NCBI RefSeq assembly: GCF_051020985.1
Contig: NC_135001.1
Span: 14,873,896 to 14,937,895 of the forward strand
DNA: 64,000 nt
Direction: 5' to 3'
Source: Nomia melanderi
Taxonomy: Eukaryota; Arthropoda; Insecta; Hymenoptera; Halictidae
The position numbers and the translations under genes are program-made. The notes under the pieces were generated by a model. That model had not been told where the DNA came from and did no database searches. It saw only the letters and a program-made list of their open reading frames with translations. Below, piece after piece: positions 1 through 10,440 of the stretch (within the stretch, counting starts at the first letter, position 1; every line of letters starts with the position of its first letter).

Positions 1-599
1 ATATATATATGTAGGAAGAAATATAATTTCTGTTAAACATGGTATCGTTAGTATCGATTATTTCGGATACTCAACCTCTATTCGTTTAAAATAGTTTCGT
101 TCGAATACTATAAGTGAGCAATACCAGGAACGTTGTGTTATATGAAAAGTTATCGGGACATTTCGTTCGTTCCGTCATTTTGCCCCCATCAGAAATGTAT
201 TTATTCGCTTATGCAAACAGTGCTGTTCACCAGAAGCTTTTTCCCATTTCCAATAATCGATCGCTGTAGAACGATTTTGTTAGTATTACATTGTTTGTTC
301 GACAGTAATTGCTGAATGAGCGATATTAGCGTTGTTCTAGCATTCACTCTTAGTGAAGATCAAAAGAACAGAAAATTCGATGTTATTGGAATATGAGAAA
401 TATATAAACGTTTTCTATACTGTGTCGCGCAATTTATTGTGAGAGTGAAGTAGTACAAGAAATAGCACGAGATAGCAGAAATTCATGAAGGATACTATTA
501 TCCCGAACGAGTTCCCAAATTTGTAGGGGTGAGTCTTTGGGTAATGGGGAGATTGATTCTCTATTAACACTTTCGCTGGCTATAATATTAAATACATTA

Positions 600-985
600 T
601 GACTGATATCTACACGTTTGCTGTTGATTCTCTCCTCAAACACGCACCCAACTGCTCGCTTGCTAATCGCACACCAGAAGTTTCTCGCCCACGCATTCCC
701 ACTTGCTTTTAAAGCACACCCCATTCGTTCTTTCTTTCTTCCACTTGCACCCTTCTCACTCGTACCTTTCGTCCATAGCCAAAATTCACGCGGTCACGTA
801 CACGCTTTTCTCACGAAACACCCTTCCTCGCATTCTTTCAGCCACTCAAGATTTTCTAAACTCAGTCACTCTATTTCTCAAACATCCCAGTGCTGACCAA
901 ATGCAAAACGGATGCAATTCTTCAGGCACTTAAGTTTTCCGAAACATACCGGCGCCGGTTCGTCGCAACATGGCCCATGTTATAC
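600..985 (-). repeat. Dispersed repeat P, copy 1 (reverse orientation)
   Basis: The minus strand reads GAGTGACTGAGTTTAGA, then GAGTGGCTGAAAGAATGCGA, matching GAGTAACTGAGTTTAGA and GAGTGGTTGAAAGAATGCGA on the plus strand near 48130-48170. The match continues on both sides (CGCCGGTATGTTT; AAAGAAAGAA; GCGAGCAG). This copy has about 50 extra bases flanked by GTATGTTT/GGATGTTT. It is purine-rich on the reading strand and probably a transposon fragment. The short open frames across it are not supported as genes. Confidence 0.75.
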
Positions 986-1273
986 ACTCATACACGCATA
1001 ACGAACCACTCATCTCTGATTCATCAGCAAAATTAAATAGTTTCCACTGATCTATATACCTGTTCATAGATTTAATAATCAAGCGCAATTTGATAACTTA
1101 AAATTAATTGATACAAATCAATTTATACGCTAGTGAAAGAAAGTAATTCATAAATAATTTTATGAAAAAAAGATATACAGTAGTCAATCTAGATTCATTT
1201 TAAAACACCAAGCTTCTACTTTGGGAACCCATACCCATCAATTTCCTTAACGCTTTCTTCGTTATCAAAAAAT

Positions 1274-1434
1274 GGTACCTTTATTTCTAAAAATTTTTCG
1301 TAAAAAAAGTTAAAAATCTCAGCAATGGTAAGTTTTAGGAGAAATGCACCTTAGAACTTTTATACTCAGAATACGTCAATCTTTCGAAATCGAGCACAAA
1401 AAATTGGACATTCTATTTAAGAAACAAAGGTACC
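1274..1434. mobile_element. Possible 161-bp MITE with GGTACCTTT ends
   Basis: GGTACCTTTATTT at the left and AAACAAAGGTACC at the right are inverted with one mismatch in 13. The interior is AT-rich and non-coding. The ends are short, so chance cannot be excluded. Confidence 0.3.
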
Positions 1435-2383
1435 GCTATATGTTCTCTACGCCTCCACTTGGAAGAATAACATTTATACCACATTCTGTAGTTCCTTCAA
1501 CCCTATAACTTCTGTAAGTAACATTTTCTTGTATTGGTTGAAATAACCAAGATATGTAAATGGACAGAGTTCATGAGACACACTGTATATACATCCTATT
1601 ACTATGGAAATCATTAAGTCTGTGACTCGGTACAGTTGCAAGAGGAACATTTTAGAACTCGAGGTTAAGGTTAGTTTCAACATTTTCGAGTGGAAATTTA
1701 CAAGCGCGCGTAGTACTTGAACTTTGGAATATTACTGCGGTAAGTCTACAGTGTTCGCTTCGCAAGCAATGACTGAATTTGCGAAAAACAATTCATTTAG
1801 ATTCAGAAATTTCCTCTAAACTTTTTCAGGTTCTCTCCGTGTGGTTGTAAGTGCAATACTTTTTCTGAATAAATAGTAATCTTAATTACACCCGTTGAAT
1901 TATGCGTTCTTCTAGCGAACAGTTCCATTATCCTGCGAGATATGCGCGTTTCTATGAGCTGCCGGGCTAAAAAACACAGGCGACTTCGCGATAATGCGCT
2001 GAAATTCCGTGAAAGATCTTACTGAAGTAAATAAATATAAGAGCTTGGTTGGTTTACATTATTACGTCACGTGATACTTATGCGTTGCCATTACGCGACA
2101 ATTTCTAGCGTAATGCGAAACTTTAATGCTTCATAACTTTTGAACCAATACTCACTGTCAAAAGGTTTAAAATCCTGGGTGTACAGAACAATGAATTTAA
2201 CAATATATATATAATTCATTGAGCAACAGAAATGTAATATAAACAATTTTTGGAGTAAATCTGCCTTGGCTTTCTTCGAGATATTGAAGCTGCGACACCT
2301 TCTACTCGCACCTTAAAGTGGCCAACGAATAAATGAACTAATCTGCATGTTGAGTACGTTAATAAATTAAATATTAAACTTAA

Positions 2384-2596
2384 CACTAAAACTACCCAGT
2401 AGACTGACTTATTTCTAATTTTTTATTCAAATTAGGACAATACGTTTGTTGAGGTTCGAAGGGTCTCCTAGTCTTGTATCTGTATAAATTCACGAATTGA
2501 ATTAAAAATCTTTTGCGATAACGCCTTCATAATTGAAATACTTACAAAATAAAAATGCTGAAGTGGGTCTATTTGACCCGTCCGGTAGTTTTAATG
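2384..2596. mobile_element. piggyBac-type MITE (CACTAAAACTACC ends)
   Basis: TTAA at 2380-2383 is followed by CACTAAAACTACC. The right end is GGTAGTTTTAATG, inverted with one mismatch, followed by TCAC where TTAA would be expected. A TTAA target and a C-A-C start are typical of piggyBac-like elements. The right end includes GGGTCTATTTGACCC, a small hairpin. A similar right end (GGTTCTAGTG, then TTAA, near 44075-44090) suggests a family. Confidence 0.6.
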
Positions 2597-3377
2597 TCAC
2601 ATCAAGTAACGCATAAACACAATGGACTCTTATCGGAGATTCTCAAGAAATACTAGCGCCATAATGAATTCTCTATAGCTAAACGAAATCTAAATGCAGT
2701 TCCGTTTGAGAGTCACCGAATACAGATCAAAGCCTACGGGAAATCAAATACGACAAGGAATGAAACAATCTCATAGTATTCAGTACGTTGGTTTTGTATT
2801 TTACTTTAGCCGTGAATATACCCGCGCAATCAGTGAGAAAGTTCTTGCAAAGCATTCAGAATATAAGTGAAGAAAGGTTAAAAGATATTGCAAGAGTAAC
2901 AAAACGACTCAATCTTGTATAGCTTGCAAACAATTTGTTTGCGGAAAATGTATAAAGGAGAAACCTGCGATTTGAAAAAAGTATAATTAATTGTCTTTGC
3001 TATTTATAAAAATGAAAATATATGTTTGATTATTTTATTAGCATCTAAAAGTTATGCTGCGCATTATTTTCTTCAGTAAATTAACAATTTCTTTCTAAAA
3101 AGCAAGGTCTCATTTGTAATCGGTCAAATGTGAAGTGTCTGTAGGTTTAACGTTAATCAGTAGTGTCCATCGAATCATTGTGCGCAAAATATATTTACAT
3201 GTCTTGCTTTCGCAGTAAATCTAAAAGTAATTTTTGAAACTAAAGAGTTTGTTTTTCTTTTCTTCTGTTCAACATGACAAGCTCTGTAATACTATTCCAA
3301 TATATATCGCAGGCCATAATTCATGTTAGACAGCTTTATGAAGTCAGCGTAATAATAAATATTCGAAGTTCGCTCAC

Positions 3378-3553
3378 CTGAATGAAAAACAACTTCGGCT
3401 TCCCGACCAGGGTGGAGCATCGGTCACCGGTGAAATGGGCCCACAGCATATCGACGGGGTACACGTTGTCTGCCGAGTACAGTAAACCCGATTCCCCATG
3501 CGACATAGTCACCACGACCAGACAGTCAGCATCCGTGTGGTCTTCCGCGGCGG
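3378..3553 (-). CDS. Caspase, coding exon 3 (p20 with catalytic His)
   Basis: Exon of 176 nt, entering in phase 1 after acceptor CTTTCATTAAAG| and ending in phase 0 at donor CAG|GTGAGC. It encodes residues 160-217: EDHTDADCLVVVTMSHGES with the catalytic His at 177, then KPKLFFIQ (210-217), which in all caspases directly precedes the A-C-x-G catalytic cysteine. With this acceptor, Arg120 to His177 is 57 residues, as in caspase-3 (64 to 121). The Cys would be the second residue of the next exon, 42 residues after His, again the caspase-3 spacing. A second in-phase acceptor at 3614 would add 20 residues before EDH. The next exon (catalytic Cys, linker, p10 subunit) was not found in 1-3377, so the gene is incomplete in this window. 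Confidence 0.93.
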
Positions 3554-5114
3554 CTTTAATGAAAGGATTAATTAATTCGGAGCGGCCTGTGATAACGGCC
3601 ACAGACTGTTTGCCTTAGCAGATAATACTAGGAACAGTACAGAGTATTATTCGAATAAAATCTTATTTGGATAATGATAACGAACGAATAATTAATCGTT
3701 ATTCGATTACTTGTAGAGGTGTGCGAGAACACGAAAATATTAGATCGGGTATCTTCTCTTCGTTCCCTACAATTACAATAGGAACGTTTTGTTTAAACTA
3801 AATTAAAATAGAAATTATATATATTCTGAAACTATAAGCTTTAGAATATGGAGTAAAAATAATAAACAAATAATAGTTTATTATGTTGTTTCATTTATCA
3901 TTCTTTATCCACATTTGCGAACTTAATAAATAATATAAATAGTTATGTTATCATATAGCTGCGTTTCACATTGAGTGAGGCGTTGGAAAAGAAAAAATGA
4001 ATCTCTGACGTATCATGTAAATCCATTATATTTAATCAAGTATTATATCGCAGTAATGTATGTGTAAAGACATTTTAGAAAGGAACTGCTAGAAACCGAT
4101 TGAGAATATACCAGTACCGGAATATATCATGGTATAATGCTCCAACATGTCGATGATCCAGAAGGTACTGCAGAAATTATGATATATTGGTTGCAGGCTC
4201 GATTATTCGAAGTTCAAATGGCCTACTTAAAATTTCGATTTAGCACTAGGTTCACGGAACGCGTCACTCCGACGCATATTGAATTTTATTAATATTACTT
4301 TGTAAATGTTTACAGGAATTTCGATTGATGCAATTATATGGATATGTATCTCAATTGTCTATTATCAAACTTATAATATTCAAAATCTAACAGAAGATGT
4401 CTAGACGTATTTAAAAATGAAATTAGTAAATGAGTGCCTGTGGCGTTTCTCTATTGTCATTAATTGACTTGTGGCAAGGGGTTTAAGAATAGCGTTGCAG
4501 TATTATGCTGGAATATTTGAAATATCTGGTATCAAGTATGCCAAAGCGTGTTCCGGCCATTATTAAAGCCAAAAGCTTGTGGGTTAAATATTAAACCTAC
4601 AAGAAGCTCATCGTTTATTGGATATTGGTTCCGGTGTAAAACCAATTCCACGAAGGAAGTTTGTATTAAGTAAAGTTCTGGCGACTAAACAGATTCAATA
4701 TTTTGTATGAACAACCAAAACATCGTAAATACTATTATTTCGTGACTTTATAGTTTGATGCACCTAAATGTTAAAACAAATATTGCATTGTTTAAATTCA
4801 AATTTCGTATGTGTATTTACTTTCATTTCTCACTAACTATTTGATTTAAATTCATCTATGTATATATACTACTTTTTTAATTGATTAATCAAGTCGAAGG
4901 TCAAGTTACAAAGCCATATTATTTTATTTTATCAGTGTCGCGTTATGAACACCATGCTACTACATAAGTTTAAGAATAGGTACAAGAATCATGTGTACCA
5001 TTGTACTGAAAATGTAACTTATCGTGAGAGGTTTCAATGCAAAAGCACTTTCAAAAATTCCTGCTATTGATAAGTATAACATCTCTACTAAACACGACGA
5101 TAAGATGATATTTG

Positions 5115-5225
5115 CATCGTATTTATATATAAATATAAAATATATAAATATAATATTACATATAATAATATATATATATATAAAAATAATATTATATGTA
5201 GCGTATAAAAGTTTATATAGAAATA
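5115..5225 (+). repeat. AT-rich microsatellite
   Basis: A dense TATATA/AATATAAATA run in caspase intron 2, with only a few G or C bases over about 110 bp. Confidence 0.8.
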
Positions 5226-5457
5226 TAAATAGTTCACCTTTCTATTAATGTTTCAAAACAACTGCTGAGGGAAGTAAAATCTCATGCATAAATTTCCTTG
5301 GAAATTTTCGATCTCCAAATTCTATGAGAAACATGTGCCACGTTCCGCATTAATAGAATTCGTAAGGTGAATTTTATGATCCGACAGAAGAGAAGGATTA
5401 TATTTGACAATTGTGTCCTCGAGTTATAGATTTGAGAGGTGCGCGCCGGCGTTAGCA

Positions 5458-5525
5458 TTAAATTTAATGAAAGGTTTAATTAATTCTGTGCCGTCCGCAA
5501 TAACGATGACCGAGCTGTTTACCGT
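5458..5525 (-). repeat. Diverged copy of the caspase exon 3 upstream segment
   Basis: On the minus strand this intron segment matches 3552-3616, the 60-nt stretch between the two candidate acceptors of exon 3. Both copies contain GAATTAATTAA, then one variable base, then CCTTTCATTAAA. In matching frames they read SVAVITGRSELINPFIK (exon 3 side) and SVIVIADGTELIKPFIK (this copy), 11 of 17 residues the same, with several of the differences silent third-position changes. Downstream of the match this copy soon meets a stop codon and has no EDH-type caspase sequence. It could be a decayed duplicated exon piece or a conserved intronic element. Confidence 0.65.
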
Positions 5526-7852
5526 GATGGGTCATACGCAAGCAAATCAAGAGGTTAACTACGGCACGTATTGTTCGTTTAACCGCGCTTACCCTTTCCG
5601 ATTTCGCTGTTGTGTTTCCATGGCAAACATGGAGGGACACGAAAATCACTTTTGTAAACGATCTAAACGGTTTTAACGAATTACCAGTAAAAAGAATTCC
5701 CGTGACCACTTAATTTACTTTTTCTCGTTTACTCACCTACCTTTATGTATAAAGGGAGCCATGGAGACATTTTTGTGCTGCTACCTTTAATAACAGAAAA
5801 CTTTTCGAAACAGAAATTTTCAATTTCACATATGACTATTTCTTTTTCTTCACGCATATATTTTAATCGCCTTAACTGCAAAGAATAAAACTATTCAATA
5901 CTATAATATTGCAACATATATTTTTTTATATTTTCCACGCTATTTAACGCGTATTATGCACAGGTATACTTTCTTATATACAATGGGATTTATATAAATA
6001 AATTTAGAAACAATTTTTGTGTTCATTCTAATTATTTTAGTGAATAAATTTAGTGAATAAATTTCTGAAGATCTCAAATAAGAACATTTATGTTACGTTT
6101 AAAACTTAATTCTTGTATTTCTTATAGACAAGTATTGTATGAATGTAGTAAATATGTTTTAAATAGCAATATAAACGAAGCATTAATAGAGTGACAGTTT
6201 TATCGAATAAGAACATCATTGAATAATTCCTGCTGCAAGACAGCTTTAATTTTGTATGCCATTTGCTGTAAGCTAACCTGCAAAACTGAATTCGATTAAA
6301 GCCTAGTACACATTTGGTAAAATCGTCCCAGAATATTAAATTGTAACGATTTAGATAACGAAATAGAGAGTTATGAAATGATTGATGTTTCGATTTTTTT
6401 TAATGGAAACTATATCATGTAAGTGAGTCCTCGTATAGCATAATAATTACATGCATAGAACGAAGAAAAATTAAAAGGGATAAAGAAAAAGATAATAACG
6501 TTAAATATTTTGAAATATTATATAATCTTATTCGAGGATATTACTGTCCAGTATGCATGAAGCTGAAAATCATGCGTTCGCAAAACATCGTAACAAATCA
6601 ATACTATATACGCCCACTCACACAGTAACGAAAATTTATTTGCCAGTTGCTACGGTCGGGTAGAATGTTTCGATTCACTGTAGAAAGGCTAAACTTCGAA
6701 CTGCCACGCGAGAGACTAATGGAAAAGTGGAGGAGGATGGGAAACTCGAAAACGTTCTTTAATCCTTTAAGACCATCGCGAATGAAACTGTTCGCTATCG
6801 GAACTTTATTTAAAAATTTGTATATTTGTTAAATTTGTGGTGCTATTCAGTTTTTGGATATCTGTATTTCGCAGTAGTCATAATGAAACGAATCAGTTAT
6901 CTCAAATGCTCAAGCACTAGCATTTTTTTTTGTTTGCTGACAGTTCTTAAGAAATAAAATAAAATACTTTGACTTTGATATTAATATAAGTTTGATCTTG
7001 ATATAATAGAATTTTTGGAATACAAATTCCCACATATCTGCGTACACTGTGCAACAAACTTATAATCTTATAATCGAATAGTTTACAATTTCCATCGCTA
7101 GAATTTCTGAACATTAATCTATCGAAGTAACGAAGTATTTCTTTTTGAAATACATATTTTAAATAAATTCAATATTTTAAACGACTTTTTATAGAGATTC
7201 ATTTCCAAAGGATGTTCCTCTCACTTTTCAGTGTGTACATTTTAGTATCACAAACACACTTGCAATTTCAAGCGTGTAACACAATATCTAATCTTTCTTC
7301 CCAGGACTGTGAACGATTCGAAAGACAGCGAAAGCAATCGCGAGCTTGGTTCCCTGTCTTATAACTAGATTTTGAGCTCTCTCACTAACAATATCCGGTA
7401 GGAATGTCTCTCAACCACTCGGGAAAGGATGAAATATGCCTTGTGCTGATCGATACATGCTGACTGCACTACAAATTCAGAAGTTTATTATCGCCGTCGG
7501 TTGATGGTTTCCCGGCACATGTAAATCTTGTATGCCACTAAAGCTATCAACTACTACACGTACATGTGCCTGTAAACACACCGCTGCGCGGACGGAAATA
7601 CAGATACAGGTACTTTGCACACTCGTTCCGTAGGCTTGACGTTAAAAGCAGCCGCTGAAACGCACCCCTTGGCATGAGCAAACGAGACTCTCCTATCTAC
7701 TCAGTGACCCGAGTTGTGCCGAGAATTGCAGACCAGAGATTGAGCAAACGGTACAACGTTCGGTGTACAGGGTGTCCAACTTAACCTTCTCGTTGTCCAC
7801 CAAAAAGAGAGAATAGTGTTCACAGAATACCCGAAACAAACGTACATATGTA

Positions 7853-8250
7853 TGCAGTATTTTCGCGATTAATATCCGAAAATCGGGACTGCAACTAATT
7901 GTGCAGTGATGTTGATGCCAAGTCAAGATAAGATCCTAATTGAGCTCGTGTGTTTATCCTTTATAGAAAAGGACGACGCGAATGAAAGAGCAAGATATCC
8001 GAACTTCGGAATAATCAAAACAAACAGATGAATTAGGGGACATAAATGCAATGTTAAACTTTTTTTATTTTTCATTTTTATTCACTCAAACTTTTATCAA
8101 TTGAATTGCGATGTTTTCCTTATTAAAACGAGGCCAAATACGATATATCTTGGAACATATTTACTTATTTCATGAATTACAAAAATTTATTTCCTTCTAA
8201 ATTGTGATTTAATGTTTGGTCTTGTTTTAATTAGAAGAATCTCGTTTTAA
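7853..8250 (+). repeat. Direct duplication, copy 1
   Basis: This roughly 400-bp segment is repeated at about 8928-9328 in the same orientation. Shared stretches include CGCGATTA, AACAAACAGATGAATTAG, GACATAAATGCAATGTTAAA and a long ATTCACTCAAACTTTTATCAA run. Identity is roughly 80% by eye. No coding potential is shared. Confidence 0.88.
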
Positions 8251-8927
8251 TCAGAAGGAATTAAGAAGAGAACAAGATATTTTATTATTATAAGTATTCA
8301 AGCTTTAAAAGAAATACATCCGCCTAAGTCTAAAAGAAAATCGATACGCAGTATAGAGACAATGTAACTAAATTCCATCCATATGAGAGAACGCTGACCT
8401 CCTCTTTACAAAAATTGATCTCTCAGTTAGGAAATCTTTTATTCTATTTTTACGAATATTTCTGAATTCGATTTCGGTGATTCGCCTAAACCACACATTC
8501 CACGGAATCTCTGCAAATGGCCTCTGAATTGTAAAAGTAAGATTATCGGAAATGATCAAACCGACATGAAAAAGTTACCCAATTTAAATGTTCCAATTTT
8601 AATGAAACCTTCCCGCGTATGTAGAGTATAATACAGTATGCATAGGATCATTTTTTTATACGAAAAAATGACTTTGAACGGGTGCAGTCAACCCCTAAAA
8701 GTGTTTGCACTTTTTCGCTTCCAAAGCATAATTTTGTAAGAGAACGAGACAGAGAGAAACTTTGAATCCATGAATAATTCATCTTTTCGCTTTGATAGTT
8801 TACTTTTCATGCATATTACAATGAATTTATTTTATAACGGCAGGAGGGAGGAAAAAAACGAGCGTATTAATTTGTATCACTTGATGCACAGAGAAAAAAA
8901 TTCTTAAGAAATCGTTTACTACAATAT

Positions 8928-9328
8928 TATCGCGATTAGTATCCGAAAATCAATACTGCAAACGAGCACTAATCGTGCAGTGGTCTTGATTCCAAATCGA
9001 AGTAAAATCCGAGCTGAGCCCTTTGTTTGTCCTCTGTAGAAAAAGACGAGGTGAATGAAAGAGCAAAATATCCTAACTTCGAAACAATCGAAACAAACAG
9101 ATGAATTAGAGGACATAAATGCAATGTTAAACTTTTTTTATTTTTCATTTTTATTCACTCAAACTTTTATCAACCGAATTGTGAGATTTTTCTTATTCTT
9201 ACTATTATATAATAATATTTTGGAGTATATTTACTTATTTCATAAATTCGAATAATTTATTTCCTTCTAGTAAATTGTAATTTAAAGTTATCTTGTTTAG
9301 TCTTGTTTTAACCAGGAGAATCTCACAG
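8928..9328 (+). repeat. Direct duplication, copy 2
   Basis: Second copy of the segment at 7853-8250, about 1.08 kb downstream and in the same orientation, with small indels. It may be a segmental duplication or two insertions of one element. Terminal repeats or target duplications were not recognised. Confidence 0.88.
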
Positions 9329-10205
9329 ATGCGTTAGTAACAGTTTCATTAAAAAAAAAGCCATTTAAAAAAGTTGCAATCTTATCATTGCATTAATATT
9401 GTCTCAACGATATCTACCACCACTGAATAACGCGTATCATATTAAAAGTATAAATTCGATTTTTTAAGATGCTTTCAATATATGCGTATATACTTTTTGT
9501 TTCACGAGCAACAAGGTTGTATGTGTTAATTATAAAATTTCTACATTGAAATTTTTACATATTTTCATAAATATTTCTAAAATATTATAATAAGTGTATG
9601 AAGTGAAAATTCAAAGAATTCACTAGATGTTATACTAAAAAGGAAAAAAACCTTTAAATTTTTTTTGTCTTCATACTGTTAGCCATTCACTGTAAAAGGA
9701 ATTGTACATAGTTTATGAAAACGTAAATATTATAGAAGTTCCAAAAACTTGGAGAGCACGTACATGACAGGACAAGCATACGGTAAAAACTGACGCCAGT
9801 TTTATTAACACTTCAACAGAGGAACTGAGAATAATCGGTGGTAAAATTCTCATAAACGAAGGATATAGTCATAACATTTTTAAGTTTATTTTCACTCTCT
9901 CGGGGAGAGAAATCTATCCTGGGTCATTCACTTAGAATATTTCCCGCAAAACGCTTTTCAAAAACTACTATTTAATTTGATAAGTTCGTACTTTTAAATA
10001 ACCGTTGTACATGTGTACTTCATATCTATCGCTTTAATTGGAACTAACAATATTTAAACACGATAAATATTTAAATTTTTGTTCGTTGTTCAAACTAAAA
10101 CAATGAAAAATTGCGTCACTTGTTTTCATCTAGAAGGCTACTGCAACACCGTTGAATAATACACAGTATACAACAAATATTCTTGCATTATTAAAGGTGC
10201 ACAAA

Positions 10206-10440
10206 GACATGTTTAACAATAGGTTTACGGTTGTTTATTGTACAGTTTACTTTATTGTTCCTAGAGACATAGCTGTTTTCTTTAAATAAAAGAAATTTGT
10301 ACTTCAAAACCAGCATTAAGATACGTATTCGTTTAATTGCATCAATCAAAATCGTCATAAACTTCTACCAAGTAATATTTATAAAATTCTATATCTGTTA
10401 TATTGTCGAATTTCGTAAAGCCAGTATTAAAGAAATTCAA
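10206..10440 (+). repeat. Dispersed repeat Q, copy 1
   Basis: The segment contains GGTTTACGGTTGTTTATTGTACAG, TGTTCCTAGA and ATTCGTTTAATTGCATCAATCAAAAT, also present in diverged form near 21500-21730 and 31919-32110. The three share the order: ACGGTNGTTTATT (copies 1 and 3), TTCCYAGA, then TGCATYAATCAAA, then an ATAGTGTTTATAAAATTCAA-like end. It is probably an old transposon without a visible frame. Confidence 0.65.

Larger units (their letters stand above)
1..3377 (-). other. Downstream part of the caspase gene, no exon found
   Basis: After the donor at 3377 the next caspase exon should begin in phase 0 with Ala-Cys-x-Gly. I looked on the minus strand for that motif, and for the small-subunit Tyr-Ser-Trp and Gly-Ser-Trp-Phe motifs, and found none. 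The stretch is therefore probably intron, with the remaining exons before position 1. It contains the dispersed repeat at 600-985 and small TTAA or inverted-end elements at 1.3 and 2.4 kb. Confidence 0.5.

Noticed and set aside
618..933. Overlapping plus-strand frames rich in His, Ser and Phe
   Set aside because: They lie on the reverse strand of dispersed repeat P, whose other copy at 48.1 kb does not preserve the frames.
3160..3290. Minus-strand ACAG|AGCTTGTCATG near 3280 as a possible next caspase exon (Ala-Cys)
   Set aside because: The Ala-Cys reading needs a frame that does not fit the phase-0 donor at 3377, and the residues after it do not match Q/R-G-D. In the correct phase it stops at once.
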